The notes: a model not told the origin generated them from the sequence alone. A stretch of DNA of 64,000 nt from Chryseobacterium piperi (GCF_002285635.2 NZ_CP023049.2:1922001-1986000); one strand, 5' to 3'; shown: positions 1 to 9,286, numbered from the stretch's first letter. Translations and numbers: made by a program.

Positions 1-892
1 TTTGTAAATAAACCGCACTGAGTAAGAGATATGCCGTATGCAGCATAAAATGGAACAATACGGCAACCAATCCGATATTGAAATCTTTTATTTTAAATAA
101 TCTGACATCAATTAAAGGATTCCCGTTTTTGGAAAGTTTAATTTTTTGATTGTAAATAAAAAAGATAAAGAGAATAACAGATAGGATCAGCAAAACAAAG
201 CTCCACAATGGCCAACCCGACTCACGTCCCTGTATCAGAGGATAAATAAGTGAGAATAATGCCAAAGTTAGAATTACTATTCCTGTATAGTCAAATTTTG
301 TAGTCTCATGTTTGGGTGTTTCAGTGAGATATTTATGCGTTGCCCAAAGTGTTATAACCCCAATTGGAAGATTGATAAAAAACACCAATCGCCAACCATC
401 TATCAACCAATGAGTGTCTGATAAATACCCTCCTAACATTTGTCCGATGGCCGCAGCAGTTCCAAGTGTAATCCCATACAAGCCAAAGGCTTTTGCACGT
501 TCTTTGGTATCGGTAAAAAGCACTTGTATGAAAGCAATGGTTTGTGGAACCATAAATGACGCGCTAAGTCCCTGAAAAATCCTTGTCACATTCAGTTGAA
601 AAGCTGATTGAGAGAGGCCGCATAAACATGAGGCAACGGTAAACGCAAACATTCCCCAAAAGAAAACTTTTTTCCTTCCGAAATGATCTCCTGCCCTACC
701 TCCTGTTATAAGAAAAGCTGCATAACCAAGCAAGTATCCTGCAATCACGAACTGCATTTCGCCATCGGTCGCATGAACTCCTTTTTTAATGGTAGGTATG
801 GCAACATTGATGATGAATACGTCAATTACAGAAAGCAAAGGCGCAGCCAATACAATGATCAGCTCCAGCCACTTATTTTTTACATCTTTCAT
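1..892 (-). CDS. MFS drug efflux transporter, DHA2 (EmrB/QacA-like), 3' end cut by window
   Basis: The reverse strand from the ATG at 892 stays open to the window edge (about 297 codons). The N-terminus reads MKDVKNKWLELIIVLAAPLL, then SVIDVFIINVAIPTIKK, the typical first membrane helix of DHA2 drug:proton antiporters. The loop GGRAGDHFGRKKVF between helices 2 and 3 is the MFS signature. DHA2 proteins usually have about 500 residues and 14 helices, so roughly the last 40% is missing here. The start lies one base after the stop of the TetR gene, so the two form an operon and the regulator probably controls this pump. The substrate cannot be told from the sequence; quinone-like or lipophilic drugs are usual. 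Confidence 0.88.
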   Translation of the reverse strand, partial: MKDVKNKWLELIIVLAAPLLSVIDVFIINVAIPTIKKGVHATDGEMQFVIAGYLLGYAAFLITGGRAGDHFGRKKVFFWGMFAFTVASCLCGLSQSAFQLNVTRIFQGLSASFMVPQTIAFIQVLFTDTKERAKAFGLYGITLGTAAAIGQMLGGYLSDTHWLIDGWRLVFFINLPIGVITLWATHKYLTETPKHETTKFDYTGIVILTLALFSLIYPLIQGRESGWPLWSFVLLILSVILFIFFIYNQKIKLSKNGNPLIDVRLFKIKDFNIGLVAVLFHFMLHTAYLLLSAVYLQ

Positions 893-893
893 T

Positions 894-1457
894 TTAGATC
901 AGTTTCTCAATGATTTTTTTTGCAAACTGGATTTCGTCAGTTTTTTTAAATACGGAAGCCGTAACGATAGAACCTTCAAGCATAACATAAATCGTTTCAG
1001 CCAACTCTTCATCTGTCAAGACTTTCTTGTGACCTGAATTTTCAACAAGTGTCTTAATAAATTCTTTACTATGAACCTTTGTTGACTGTATTTCAGCCAA
1101 AACTCTAGGATCACTTGTTCCTGCTTCATCATTTACTTTAATGAACGGGCAGCCCCCAAACTGCCGGACTTTCTGCCGTTCCATATGATAATCAAAAAGC
1201 GCCAGTAGTTTACCTTTAGGATCTGTGATTTTATTTACATAAGCTTCTAATCTGCTAAACCACAGCTCATGCGTACGTCGAACATAGGCAATTAACAAAT
1301 CTGTTTTTGTTTCAAAATGCTTATATAAAGACGCCTTGGCAATATCAGCTTCTTCAATGATCTGATTAATGCCGGTGTTATTGTAACCCTGTTTATAAAA
1401 TAAGTGGTCAGCAGTATCCAATATCCTGTCGATGACGACTTGTCCTCTCTGTTTCAT
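894..1457 (-). CDS. TetR/AcrR family transcriptional regulator
   Basis: This encodes a one-domain repressor of about 187 residues. The N-terminal helix-turn-helix includes DHLFYKQGYNNTGINQIIEE and IAKASLYKHFETKTDLL, which is the TetR pattern, and the C-terminal part is the variable ligand-binding domain. I chose the ATG at 1457 because the family normally begins just before the RGQVVIDRILDTA helix. An ATG at 1475 would add six residues but lies inside the operator palindrome. It is the first gene of an operon with the MFS pump. A large inverted repeat over its promoter suggests autoregulation. The inducer is unknown. Confidence 0.9.
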   Translation of the reverse strand: MKQRGQVVIDRILDTADHLFYKQGYNNTGINQIIEEADIAKASLYKHFETKTDLLIAYVRRTHELWFSRLEAYVNKITDPKGKLLALFDYHMERQKVRQFGGCPFIKVNDEAGTSDPRVLAEIQSTKVHSKEFIKTLVENSGHKKVLTDEELAETIYVMLEGSIVTASVFKKTDEIQFAKKIIEKLI

Positions 1458-1461
1458 TTGA

Positions 1462-1469
1462 CAAAGATA
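1462..1469 (-). promoter_or_regulatory. -7 promoter box TATCTTTG of the TetR-MFS operon
   Basis: A perfect TAnnTTTG box, the Bacteroidetes/flavobacterial -7 element, lies four bases before the ATG at 1457. Transcription would begin at or near the start codon, giving a nearly leaderless mRNA. Confidence 0.6.
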
Positions 1470-1504
1470 AAACATAAATAGACAGAATTGTCTATTTATG
1501 TTTT
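1469..1504. promoter_or_regulatory. Palindromic operator for the TetR regulator
   Basis: The inverted repeat has perfect 16-bp arms (1469-1484 and 1489-1504) around a GAAT spacer; the core arm reads AACATAAATAGACA. It abuts and partly overlaps the -7 box, so a bound TetR dimer would block RNA polymerase. It is the only strong palindrome upstream of the operon. Confidence 0.7.
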
Positions 1505-1588
1505 GTGTTTTTTTCTATAACCTAGATATACGACATCAAAAATCTGTTCAATAGGTGTTCTCATACTGAGCATTTTTAATTTTAAATA

Positions 1589-1596
1589 TATCTTTG
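1589..1596 (+). promoter_or_regulatory. -7 promoter box TATCTTTG
   Basis: A perfect TAnnTTTG match ends 15 bases before the ATG of the 1612 lipoprotein gene. The implied 5' leader is about 10 nt. Confidence 0.6.
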
Positions 1597-1611
1597 TAAA
1601 AACATTAAATA

Positions 1612-2034
1612 ATGAAATTGCTGTTGTCGTTTCTACTCATACTACTGATTAGTTCTTGTATAGGAAATTCTGATTATGATCCTAATCCTTCTCCTAAATC
1701 AGTTATAAAATCAACTCAATATTATGTATATAAATCTATTACGAAAAAAAATGGGGTAATAACCTTTACCAATATGCATGATGGTACATGTACGGCAAAA
1801 TCATATTATCAAATTAATCAATATGAAGATTTTAATGAGGTAACTTTTGTATCCTACTCAACATGTAATAATTTTCAAACATTAAAAGGGACTTATAGCA
1901 GTCCCAACGCAAGCATCATCCTTAATGGAATTATTTATACAGCCTTCATTAATAAAAATGAATTAACTGTTTCGAAAATCGATACTGTTATGGAAGATAC
2001 TTACGAGGAGATTACGATTGCAAGAAGCAAATAA
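1612..2034 (+). CDS. Hypothetical lipoprotein (140 aa)
   Basis: I do not recognise a family. The N-terminus is a lipoprotein signal peptide: MK, a hydrophobic stretch, then LISSC with the lipidated cysteine at residue 16. After an Asp/Asn/Pro-rich linker comes a beta-rich, Tyr/Thr/Asn-rich body with two further cysteines (in GTCTAK and STCNNF) that could form a disulphide. The size and pattern fit small outer-membrane or periplasmic lipoproteins of flavobacteria. It lies just upstream of the CDC-like operon in the same direction but has its own promoter box, so a functional link is only suggested by proximity. Confidence 0.7.
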   Translation: MKLLLSFLLILLISSCIGNSDYDPNPSPKSVIKSTQYYVYKSITKKNGVITFTNMHDGTCTAKSYYQINQYEDFNEVTFVSYSTCNNFQTLKGTYSSPNASIILNGIIYTAFINKNELTVSKIDTVMEDTYEEITIARSK

Positions 2035-2284
2035 GAGTTCATTACCAAGGAAGACAGCTCTCTTTTTTTAATACTAAACACCAATTTCAGCAATCTTTAA
2101 AGTTTAAAAAACACTGAAATTACACACCAAACTCACTGTTTAATGAATAAAAAAGTCCATATTAATTAAATTTAATCTCCTAAAAGTAAAACTAAGCTTC
2201 TAAAAACAAACACATTAAATCAATTCATGATATACGTCATATCCCTGATAGAGCCTATTACAACACTTTTTTAAGGTGAATATG

Positions 2285-2292
2285 TATCTTTG
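2285..2292 (+). promoter_or_regulatory. -7 promoter box TATCTTTG of the CDC-like operon
   Basis: A perfect TAnnTTTG box lies 18 bases before the ATG at 2311. No convincing -33 TTG is visible. The preceding 250 bases hold no gene and are AT-rich. Confidence 0.55.
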
Positions 2293-2310
2293 GAGTGAAT
2301 TAATAACATT

Positions 2311-3390
2311 ATGAAGAAACTTATTCTACCAATTACAGTATTGGTTTTATCAACTATGAGTGTTGTATCTTGTCGTGAAGAATCGATTGAAGAAACTCAA
2401 GCCATCTCAAAAGAATCATTAACATCAAAAGGAATTAATCCTGTTGTTGCTGTACCTTCCAAAAACTTAAATTATGATGAAGTATTTGTTGGGGGTAAAA
2501 ATATGTCAGCTGCTCAGAAAGCAAACGCTACGGTTACTTTAAACAGCGATCAAATGGTAGTAACAACACCTAGCAAAACATTTATTGGTGGGCTTTACAA
2601 CTCTACCACATTGGATAATCTATCTTATGTTCCTATTACGTATCCTACTAAACCCATTACTGTATCATACTCATTTCCTTCAGATTTCGTAGTGGATGTT
2701 ATTCAAAAGCCTTCATTATCCAGTATGAGGGCATCTGTGATTAAAGCCATGAAAAATGCTAACTTTAGTGGTCAGCAATCCTTGTCATTTGATTATAATA
2801 TTAAACAGTTTTCTTATTATAACGAACTTAAAATCGCTTTTGGAGCCAATGTGAATATTGGTAGTATTTTCAGTATTGATATCAGTGGAAGCAACAATAA
2901 AGTAAAAAAAACCACTGGGATATTTGCTAAGTTTACACAAAAGAACTTTACCATCGATATGGATATCCCTGATAATGGGAACATTTTCAAGAACGAATCC
3001 GATTTAGCTCTTGCTGCTTCCAAAAATCCTGTTTATATCAACTCTGTTACCTATGGAAGGCTTGGAATCATCTCCCTGGAATCTAATTACTCCTATGATG
3101 AGACTGCTTTTGCGTTGAAAGCAGCATTAAATGCTAAAATGGTTAACGGTTCATTAAGCATTGATATCCAAAGTAAAAAAATATTGGCAGAATCTGAATT
3201 AAATGTTTACGTCGTTGGAGGAAAGGGAGCTGATGCTGTACAGGTTGTAAAAGGTTATGACAAATTTATTGAATTCATTGTAAACGGTGGTCAATTCACT
3301 GTTGAAGAACCTGGAGTTCCAATCTATTTCTCAGCATCTCACGCAGGAGACAATTCTGTATATTATACTACGTTCACTGTCGAAAAATAA
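2311..3390 (+). CDS. CDC-like pore-forming lipoprotein, short form (thiol-activated cytolysin family)
   Basis: The 359-residue protein has a lipoprotein signal (SVVSC, Cys21). From about residue 115 it follows cholesterol-dependent cytolysins segment by segment: a KPSLSSMRASVIKAM helix region, then NELKIAFGANVN and GIFAKFTQKNFTIDMDIP (first membrane-hairpin region and following strand), VYINSVTYGRLGIISLES (YGR at 248-250, matching the CDC segment VSNVAYGRTVFVKLET), LNVYVVGGKGADAVQVVKGY, and VEEPGVPIYFSASHAGDNS. It ends there, so the cholesterol-binding domain 4 and its undecapeptide are absent, as in the short CDC-like proteins of Bacteroidetes. It starts an operon and is followed after 2 bp by the long form. 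The likely role is a pore-forming subunit exported to the outer membrane or beyond. The target membrane is unknown. Confidence 0.85.
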   Translation: MKKLILPITVLVLSTMSVVSCREESIEETQAISKESLTSKGINPVVAVPSKNLNYDEVFVGGKNMSAAQKANATVTLNSDQMVVTTPSKTFIGGLYNSTTLDNLSYVPITYPTKPITVSYSFPSDFVVDVIQKPSLSSMRASVIKAMKNANFSGQQSLSFDYNIKQFSYYNELKIAFGANVNIGSIFSIDISGSNNKVKKTTGIFAKFTQKNFTIDMDIPDNGNIFKNESDLALAASKNPVYINSVTYGRLGIISLESNYSYDETAFALKAALNAKMVNGSLSIDIQSKKILAESELNVYVVGGKGADAVQVVKGYDKFIEFIVNGGQFTVEEPGVPIYFSASHAGDNSVYYTTFTVEK

Positions 3391-3392
3391 CC

Positions 3393-4877
3393 ATGAAAAA
3401 ACTATTATATGTAATGGCAGCCATCTCTTTGGTTGCTTTAGAGAGTTGTGCCAGTGATCAAATTAAACTAGGTGATCAGGAGCAGTTTGCCCGCTCCCCA
3501 CAGCAAGTCATTAATATCACATCGTTTGGAACCTCCCCTGCCATACTTTCTAAAAATAAACGCAATATCTTTGCTAAAGGTACTACTGATGAGGACGAAT
3601 TCACAGAAACGAAACAGTTTGAATCATCAGAATCTGTCGTTTTACCTCATTTACAAATGTATATTTTCCCGGGATCTCTGTTGAAGGGAAATTCTATACA
3701 AAATATGGACTTCAAACCGATCAGTGCATCTGTGAAACCGGTTACCGTATCTTTATCCATTCCTGCACTGAATAAAAAAACGGCGTTTACGATGGATAAT
3801 CCATCCTTATCTGCAACAAGACAGTTTGTTCAAAATTATATTCAATCTGCAGATTTTACACAAAACGGAACACTAAGTTACAGTATTGAGCAATTTACGT
3901 CTTATGACGAGCTTAAAGTAGCTTTTGGGTCTAATGTAAATACAAGATCTTTGTTTGGAAAAAATTCAACATCTACGAATATTGAAGAAGGAATGATTTC
4001 TAAAAGGACCGGATTCTATGTGAAATTTTACCAGACTTCCTTTACCTTAGATATGGATCTTCCGAATGGTTCATTAATTAATGATTCCAACATTGATACA
4101 GGTGGTGTTGAGCCTGTATATGTAAGCTCCATTGCTTATGGAAGAATGGGAGTATTATCTATTGAAACCAACGAGCAGACTGAGACCGCAAGAAAAACCA
4201 TCAACGAAAGCTTTAATAAACTCTTTGTAAAAGGGGAAAGCTATCTGACTCAGGAAGAAAAATCATTTTTAGACGGAGCAGATTTTAATCTTTATTTAAT
4301 TGGAGGTAACGGAGTTACTGCAGCACAATCATTTAAAGGATTTGAGGCCTTTGTTAATCATGTTGCCAAAGGAACCTTCTCAAAAAGCCAGCCGGGAGTC
4401 CCTATTTTTTGTACTTATTCTTATTTAAATGATAATTCACCAGTTAAAACAACATTTAAATTTGACATCAAAAAACCGCCGGTATATGTAAAAATGGTTC
4501 AGGAAAATATGGTAACCAGCAGCCGTAACAAGAATATCGACCTGAAACTTTATTTCTATTCAAGCCGAAGCCAGACCAATATGATTGCACCTCCAAGTAT
4601 TAATTTCACTATTAATAAAGTTCTTACTACAGGAGTAAAAACCCCTCCGATTACAAGTAACGCCGGCTGGAACTATACTGAAGTAACCGAACCTATAGTT
4701 CTCCAAAATGCAGGAATGAATACCAGTATGAGTCTCCCAAACATGCCGTTACACCGGGAGCAGGGACAATGTGTTCCAAGGGGAAGATTCGGATGTGAAT
4801 ATTTTGCAAGCCGTACAGAATCCTATAAATATACACTCACACCGAGCAGTAACCATACGTACATCGTTATTGATTAA
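3393..4877 (+). CDS. CDC-like pore-forming lipoprotein, long form
   Basis: This paralogue of the preceding protein has 494 residues and a lipoprotein signal (LESC, Cys19). The core shows the same CDC segments: YDELKVAFGSNVN, TGFYVKFYQTSFTLDMDLP, VYVSSIAYGRMGVLSIET (YGR at 249-251), LYLIGGNG and PGVPIFCTYSYLNDNSP. Unlike the short form it continues for about 130 residues (361-494) as a beta-rich domain in the position of CDC domain 4. That domain lacks the tryptophan-rich undecapeptide of classical toxins and has a CVPRGRFGC element (Cys460 and Cys468) that could form a disulphide loop. Long and short CDC-like proteins are known to occur as neighbouring pairs in Bacteroidetes; the long form is the likely membrane-binding partner. 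A third lipoprotein gene follows after 11 bp. Confidence 0.85.
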   Translation: MKKLLYVMAAISLVALESCASDQIKLGDQEQFARSPQQVINITSFGTSPAILSKNKRNIFAKGTTDEDEFTETKQFESSESVVLPHLQMYIFPGSLLKGNSIQNMDFKPISASVKPVTVSLSIPALNKKTAFTMDNPSLSATRQFVQNYIQSADFTQNGTLSYSIEQFTSYDELKVAFGSNVNTRSLFGKNSTSTNIEEGMISKRTGFYVKFYQTSFTLDMDLPNGSLINDSNIDTGGVEPVYVSSIAYGRMGVLSIETNEQTETARKTINESFNKLFVKGESYLTQEEKSFLDGADFNLYLIGGNGVTAAQSFKGFEAFVNHVAKGTFSKSQPGVPIFCTYSYLNDNSPVKTTFKFDIKKPPVYVKMVQENMVTSSRNKNIDLKLYFYSSRSQTNMIAPPSINFTINKVLTTGVKTPPITSNAGWNYTEVTEPIVLQNAGMNTSMSLPNMPLHREQGQCVPRGRFGCEYFASRTESYKYTLTPSSNHTYIVID

Positions 4878-4888
4878 TTCTATTCATC

Positions 4889-5485
4889 ATGAAAACAGTC
4901 ATTCATTTAGTCATCCTGATATTCGCTTTCGCGTCATGCAGCAATACCGATAATATCGACGAGCCCCAACCGGCAGTTAAAAACGTTTATCAGTTCACTT
5001 ATAGCAAAAGTAATTATTCTGTAAAGGATATTACCTTATACAAAGGTTCCACAGGAGAGAAAAGCCACCCCAATGAAACGTATTTAAAAAATTATTGGGA
5101 TATCCAATTAATCCCATGGGAGAAAATAAGTGTTGATGTGAAAAAGAATCTCATTTATCTGAATACAGGAACATCGGCTGAAAAAAGCTATTCTATAGAG
5201 AGAAAAAAAGATTCTTTATTTATTCCTGACAATAATGAATTGACATATATTGGTTTATTTAATCAAAATAATAATTCTTTACAGATAAGAAGATCATTTA
5301 GAGTGTCGACCAAAATGCCTCGTGAAAATTCAGGTCTTATCCATAGCAAAAGAAACATTATAGGGCTCACCCGATACCAGGATATGTTTTATAAGTACGG
5401 AACTTTTGAATCCCCTGCAGGGATGACTGAACCAGATGATGAAGTTTTATGGAGCAATATCGATTACAATTATCAATCTTTATAA
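4889..5485 (+). CDS. Hypothetical lipoprotein, third gene of the CDC-like operon
   Basis: I do not recognise the family. The 198-residue protein has a lipoprotein signal ending FAFASC (Cys17), a short Asp/Pro-rich linker and a mixed beta-rich body with many Tyr, Ser and Asn. It starts 11 bp after the long CDC-like gene and a hairpin follows its stop, so it is the last gene of a three-gene operon. Position suggests an accessory, chaperone or self-protection role for the pore-forming pair, but nothing in the sequence proves this. Confidence 0.7.
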   Translation: MKTVIHLVILIFAFASCSNTDNIDEPQPAVKNVYQFTYSKSNYSVKDITLYKGSTGEKSHPNETYLKNYWDIQLIPWEKISVDVKKNLIYLNTGTSAEKSYSIERKKDSLFIPDNNELTYIGLFNQNNNSLQIRRSFRVSTKMPRENSGLIHSKRNIIGLTRYQDMFYKYGTFESPAGMTEPDDEVLWSNIDYNYQSL

Positions 5486-5532
5486 TATCCGGTATATCCG
5501 GATTTATAATCATTTTATTTATTTTAGGTACT

Positions 5533-5616
5533 AATAACCCCTCTGAAATCTTTCAGAGGGGTTATTTCTTAAGAAATAACCCCTCTGAAATCTTTCAGAG
5601 GGGTTATTTCTTAAGA
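5533..5616. repeat. Two tandem 42-bp units, each a terminator-like hairpin
   Basis: Units 5533-5574 and 5575-5616 are identical. Each holds perfect 16-bp arms (arm AATAACCCCTCTGAAA) around a 2-nt loop, followed by a T-rich tail. The junction ending one unit and starting the next is itself palindromic around CTTAAG. It lies between the convergent CDC-like operon and prpD and can terminate transcription from both sides. Confidence 0.85.
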
Positions 5617-5662
5617 AAATTGAATTTTCATGTTTCTGCAAAGAAAGAATAAGTCTTATTGA

Positions 5663-7114
5663 TTAGATCACCAAAAGATCGACAAACTCATTAACATTAA
5701 GATCGACAAGCTTTTCATATTCCAAAGAATTCTCCAATACCTGTTTTTGTTGTTTTTCAGGATAAATACGGGCCAGATTCACTTTATATTTTTTAATTAA
5801 TTCAGGAATACCTTCATCTCTTCTCCTTTTGTGCCCTATCGGATATTCGACCACTATTTCGTCCAAAATAGATCCGTCATTTAATTCTACTGTTAAAGCA
5901 TTAGCGATTGAACGCTTTTCCGGATCGTGATAATCTTTGGTAAACTGTATTTCTTCCACACACTCAATTTTGTCACGAAGCACATCAATCCTTGGGTCAG
6001 AAGCAATAGTATCTTCATAATCTGCAGCAGTCAGTCTCCCGAAGATAAGCGGCACTGCCACCATATATTGAATTGCATGATCACGGTCAGCAGGGTTATT
6101 TAACGGGCCTTTTTTATCAATAATACGAATGGCCGCCTCGTGAGTACGGATGGTGATCTTTTTAATATCATCGGCAGTTTTACCTAATTCCTTTAACTTA
6201 TGATGGAACGTCATTGCTGCCTCTACAGCAGTTTGAGAATGAAATTCTGCAGGAAAGGAAATTTTGAACAATACATTTTCCATTACATAAGAACCATAGT
6301 CACGCTGAAATTTAAATTCATTTCCTTTAAACAACACATCATAAAAGCCCCATGTTTTAGCGGTAAGTACTGACGGATATCCCATTTCACCGGTCTTAGC
6401 AATCAATGCTAAGCGTACTGCTCTGGAAGTTGCATCACCTGCTGCCCATGATTTACGACTTCCCGTATTAGGAGCATGACGATAGGTTCTTAAAGACTGT
6501 CCGTCAACTAATGCTAATGAAACAGCATTGATCAGCTCATCACGTGTCAATCCTATTAATCTCCCAACAACGGCAGTTGAAGCCAGCTTCACTAATAGTA
6601 CATGGTCCAGACCTACCCTATTGAATGAGTTTTCAAGAGCTATTACCCCTTGTATTTCATGGGCCATAATCATTGCCTCCAGTACCTGTTTCATTTTTAA
6701 AGGCTCTTTTCCTTCCGCAATATAAGCCCTGGACAACCAATCGGCAGTCGCTAAAATCCCTCCTAAATTATCCGAAGGATGTCCCCACTCTGCAGCTAAC
6801 CAGGTATCATTAAAATCCAACCAGCGAATAATAGTTCCAATATTAAAAGCAGCCTGAACCGGATCCAATTGAAATTGAGTTCCCGGTACTTTAGCACCAT
6901 TCGGAACAATTGTTCCTTTGACAATAGGCCCGAGTAATTTGGTACAGGCAGGATATGTTAAAGCTTCCAGCCCACATCCGATCGTATCTAAAAGACAGTA
7001 GTGAGCTGTTTTCCAGGCTAAATCATTCTTGATTTCGTAATTCAATACATAATCTGCAATATCTGTTAATACTTTATCCGGTTGCGGTCTTTCATTTGAA
7101 ATGTGTGATGACAT
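5663..7114 (-). CDS. prpD: 2-methylcitrate dehydratase (MmgE/PrpD family)
   Basis: PrpD dehydrates 2-methylcitrate to 2-methyl-cis-aconitate in the methylcitrate cycle, which oxidises propionyl-CoA to pyruvate and succinate. The 483-residue length and the segments [68 protein letters not shown] and [16 protein letters not shown] are those of the MmgE/PrpD family. It is the last gene of prpB-prpC-prpD and starts 47 bp after prpC. No acnD or prpF accompanies it, in keeping with PrpD doing the dehydration itself. The protein should be cytoplasmic. Confidence 0.93.
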   Translation of the reverse strand: MSSHISNERPQPDKVLTDIADYVLNYEIKNDLAWKTAHYCLLDTIGCGLEALTYPACTKLLGPIVKGTIVPNGAKVPGTQFQLDPVQAAFNIGTIIRWLDFNDTWLAAEWGHPSDNLGGILATADWLSRAYIAEGKEPLKMKQVLEAMIMAHEIQGVIALENSFNRVGLDHVLLVKLASTAVVGRLIGLTRDELINAVSLALVDGQSLRTYRHAPNTGSRKSWAAGDATSRAVRLALIAKTGEMGYPSVLTAKTWGFYDVLFKGNEFKFQRDYGSYVMENVLFKISFPAEFHSQTAVEAAMTFHHKLKELGKTADDIKKITIRTHEAAIRIIDKKGPLNNPADRDHAIQYMVAVPLIFGRLTAADYEDTIASDPRIDVLRDKIECVEEIQFTKDYHDPEKRSIANALTVELNDGSILDEIVVEYPIGHKRRRDEGIPELIKKYKVNLARIYPEKQQKQVLENSLEYEKLVDLNVNEFVDLLVI

Positions 7115-7161
7115 CTTTTTATTTTTAAATTTTATTATTATATATCTGTTGAATTGATTGA

Positions 7162-8313
7162 TTATCGGCTTCCTATAGGAACAAAATCTTTATTTTCAGG
7201 CCCTGTATAATTGGCACTTGGACGGATAATTTTTCCATCCTGTCTTTGTTCGATGATGTGTGCACTCCATCCTGTTACTCTGGATACGACAAACAATGGG
7301 GTAAACATTAAAGTCGGAACCCCCATCAAATGGTATGACACTGCTGAGAACCAGTCCAGATTAGGAAACATCTTTTTCTCTCCCCACATAATCGTCTCCA
7401 ATCGTTCTGCAATATCAAAAAGCAACATATCCCCTTCTTCTTCAGAAAGCTGTTTTGCTACTTTCTTAATCACTACATTTCTTGGATCAGAAATGGTATA
7501 AACCGGATGCCCGAACCCTATGATTACTTCTTTATTGGCAATTCTTTTGCGGATATCTTCTTCCGCTTCATCAGCAGAATTATAACGGCTTTGAATATCA
7601 AAAGCTACTTCATTTGCTCCCCCATGTTTAGGACCTCTTAGCGCCCCGATCGCTCCTGTTATAGAAGAATAGATATCAGATCCGGTTCCGGCAATTACCC
7701 TGCTCGTAAAAGTAGAAGCATTAAATTCATGTTCAGCATAGAGATTCAATGAGATCTGCATTGCTCTCACCCAGGAATCAGATGGTTTTTTACCATGTAA
7801 TAAATGTAAAAAGTGTCCGCCAATGGTATCGTCATCTGTTTCAACCTCAATCTCTTTTCCATTATGGGTATAATGATACCAATATAAAAGTGCTGAGCTG
7901 AATGAGGCTAATAACTTATCTGCGATATCCCTTGCTCCGGCCACATTATGATCATCTTTCTCAGGCTGGATCGTACCTATGGCAGAAACAGTTGAACGCA
8001 TAACATCCATTGGATGTGCAGCCGCAGGAATATTTTTTAAAATACTTTTTACGGAATGAGGCAGGCCTCTTAACGATTTGAGTTTGGTTTTATAAGTATT
8101 GAGCTGTGATTGTGTCGGAAGATGGCCATAGATCAACAGATAAGCTACTTCTTCAAACTCTGCTTTTTCAGCCAGATCCAGAATATTATATCCACGGTAA
8201 TGCAGGTCATTCCCGCTTTTACCAACACTGCAAAGTGCAGTATTTCCTGCTGCTACGCCTGAAAGTGCTACGCTCTTTTTAGGTTTAAATGTAGGTTCAT
8301 TATTCATTGACAT
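7162..8313 (-). CDS. prpC: 2-methylcitrate synthase (citrate synthase family)
   Basis: PrpC condenses propionyl-CoA with oxaloacetate. The 383 residues include the N-terminal [12 protein letters not shown] region, the histidine-bearing segments [12 protein letters not shown] and [16 protein letters not shown], and the GFGHPVY motif of citrate synthases. The length matches the short methylcitrate-synthase type rather than the housekeeping type-II citrate synthase of about 430 residues. The start overlaps the end of prpB by 14 bp, a sign of translational coupling. An ATG two codons further in (8307) is possible. Placement between prpB and prpD fixes the methylcitrate assignment. Confidence 0.93.
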   Translation of the reverse strand: MSMNNEPTFKPKKSVALSGVAAGNTALCSVGKSGNDLHYRGYNILDLAEKAEFEEVAYLLIYGHLPTQSQLNTYKTKLKSLRGLPHSVKSILKNIPAAAHPMDVMRSTVSAIGTIQPEKDDHNVAGARDIADKLLASFSSALLYWYHYTHNGKEIEVETDDDTIGGHFLHLLHGKKPSDSWVRAMQISLNLYAEHEFNASTFTSRVIAGTGSDIYSSITGAIGALRGPKHGGANEVAFDIQSRYNSADEAEEDIRKRIANKEVIIGFGHPVYTISDPRNVVIKKVAKQLSEEEGDMLLFDIAERLETIMWGEKKMFPNLDWFSAVSYHLMGVPTLMFTPLFVVSRVTGWSAHIIEQRQDGKIIRPSANYTGPENKDFVPIGSR

Positions 8314-9208
8314 TTTTGTTCTTTTTAAAAAGGTTATCTAGTTTTTGTTCATAATCATGGTAATTGATACTCTCATAAAGCTCATCACGGGTCTGCATGG
8401 TATCCAATACATTAGCCTGTGTCCCGTCTTTACGAATATGTTGATATACATTCTGAGCAGCTTTGTTAGCAGCACGAAAAGCAGAAAGCGGATATAGAAC
8501 CAAACCCACTCCTGCTTTTTTCAGCTCTTCAACAGTATACATTTTGATCATCCCGAATTCAGTAATATTTGCTAAAACAGGAATCCCGGTCGCATCTACA
8601 AATTTTTGATAATAGTTTAAATCGGGAACAGCCTCCGCAAATATGAAATCTGCTCCGGCTTCCTTATAAGCAACTGCACGTTCAAGTGTTCGTTCCAATC
8701 CTTCGTTGGCAAATGCATCTGTCCTTGCTCCAATCACAAAATCGTCATCAGTTCTGGCGTCAACAGCCGCTTTTAGCCGGTCAACCATCTCCTCTTTACT
8801 TACTACTTCTTTACCAGGTCTGTGTCCACAACGTTTTGCTCCTACCTGATCTTCAATATGTAAGGCACCCGCACCCGCCTTAATCAGAGATTTCACTGTT
8901 CTGGATACATTAAATGCCGAAGGACCAAAACCTGTATCTACATCTACCATCAACGGCAGCTCACATACATTGGTTATCCTTTGAATATCGATTAATACAT
9001 CTTCGAGGGTTGTAATTCCCAAGTCGGGAACACCTAAAGAACCTGCAGCAACTCCGCCTCCTGAAAGATAAATAGCATTGAAACCTGCCTGCTGAGCCAA
9101 TAATGCATGATTAGCATTGATAGCTCCAACAATCTGAAGAGGATTTTCTTTTTGCATAGCCTCCCGGAACCGTAATCCGGCTGACTTTAAATTGGCATTT
9201 TTACTCAT
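8300..9208 (-). CDS. prpB: 2-methylisocitrate lyase
   Basis: PrpB cleaves 2-methylisocitrate to pyruvate and succinate. The 302-residue protein belongs to the isocitrate lyase/PEP mutase superfamily: [20 protein letters not shown], the metal-binding MVDVDTGFG, and the catalytic loop KRCGHRPGK with the active-site cysteine. It is the first gene of the operon. Its start lies about 430 nt downstream of a cobalamin riboswitch on the same strand, with no other sizeable gene between. No PrpR-type regulator is adjacent. Confidence 0.94.
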   Translation of the reverse strand: MSKNANLKSAGLRFREAMQKENPLQIVGAINANHALLAQQAGFNAIYLSGGGVAAGSLGVPDLGITTLEDVLIDIQRITNVCELPLMVDVDTGFGPSAFNVSRTVKSLIKAGAGALHIEDQVGAKRCGHRPGKEVVSKEEMVDRLKAAVDARTDDDFVIGARTDAFANEGLERTLERAVAYKEAGADFIFAEAVPDLNYYQKFVDATGIPVLANITEFGMIKMYTVEELKKAGVGLVLYPLSAFRAANKAAQNVYQHIRKDGTQANVLDTMQTRDELYESINYHDYEQKLDNLFKKNKNVNE

Positions 9209-9252
9209 CTTAATATCATTGTTCGTTTAATGTTTTTAACTCACATACTATC

Positions 9253-9286
9253 AACAATTTAAAAAATAGTTTTTTTTTAAATTGTT
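9253..9286. promoter_or_regulatory. AT-rich inverted repeat in the prpB leader
   Basis: Perfect 14-bp arms (AACAATTTAAAAAA and its complement) surround a 6-nt loop, 45 bp upstream of prpB. This could be an operator for a local promoter or an mRNA structure. It is too AT-rich to be a strong terminator. Confidence 0.35.

Noticed and set aside
5449..5652. ORF with a repeated NPSEIFQRGYFLR peptide
   Set aside because: It is produced by the duplicated hairpin block behind the CDC-like operon and has no signal of coding; it overlaps the preceding gene.
9253..9286. Riboswitch terminator
   Set aside because: The inverted repeat is AT-only in its stem and lies 350 nt from the B12 box, so it is unlikely to be the expression platform.
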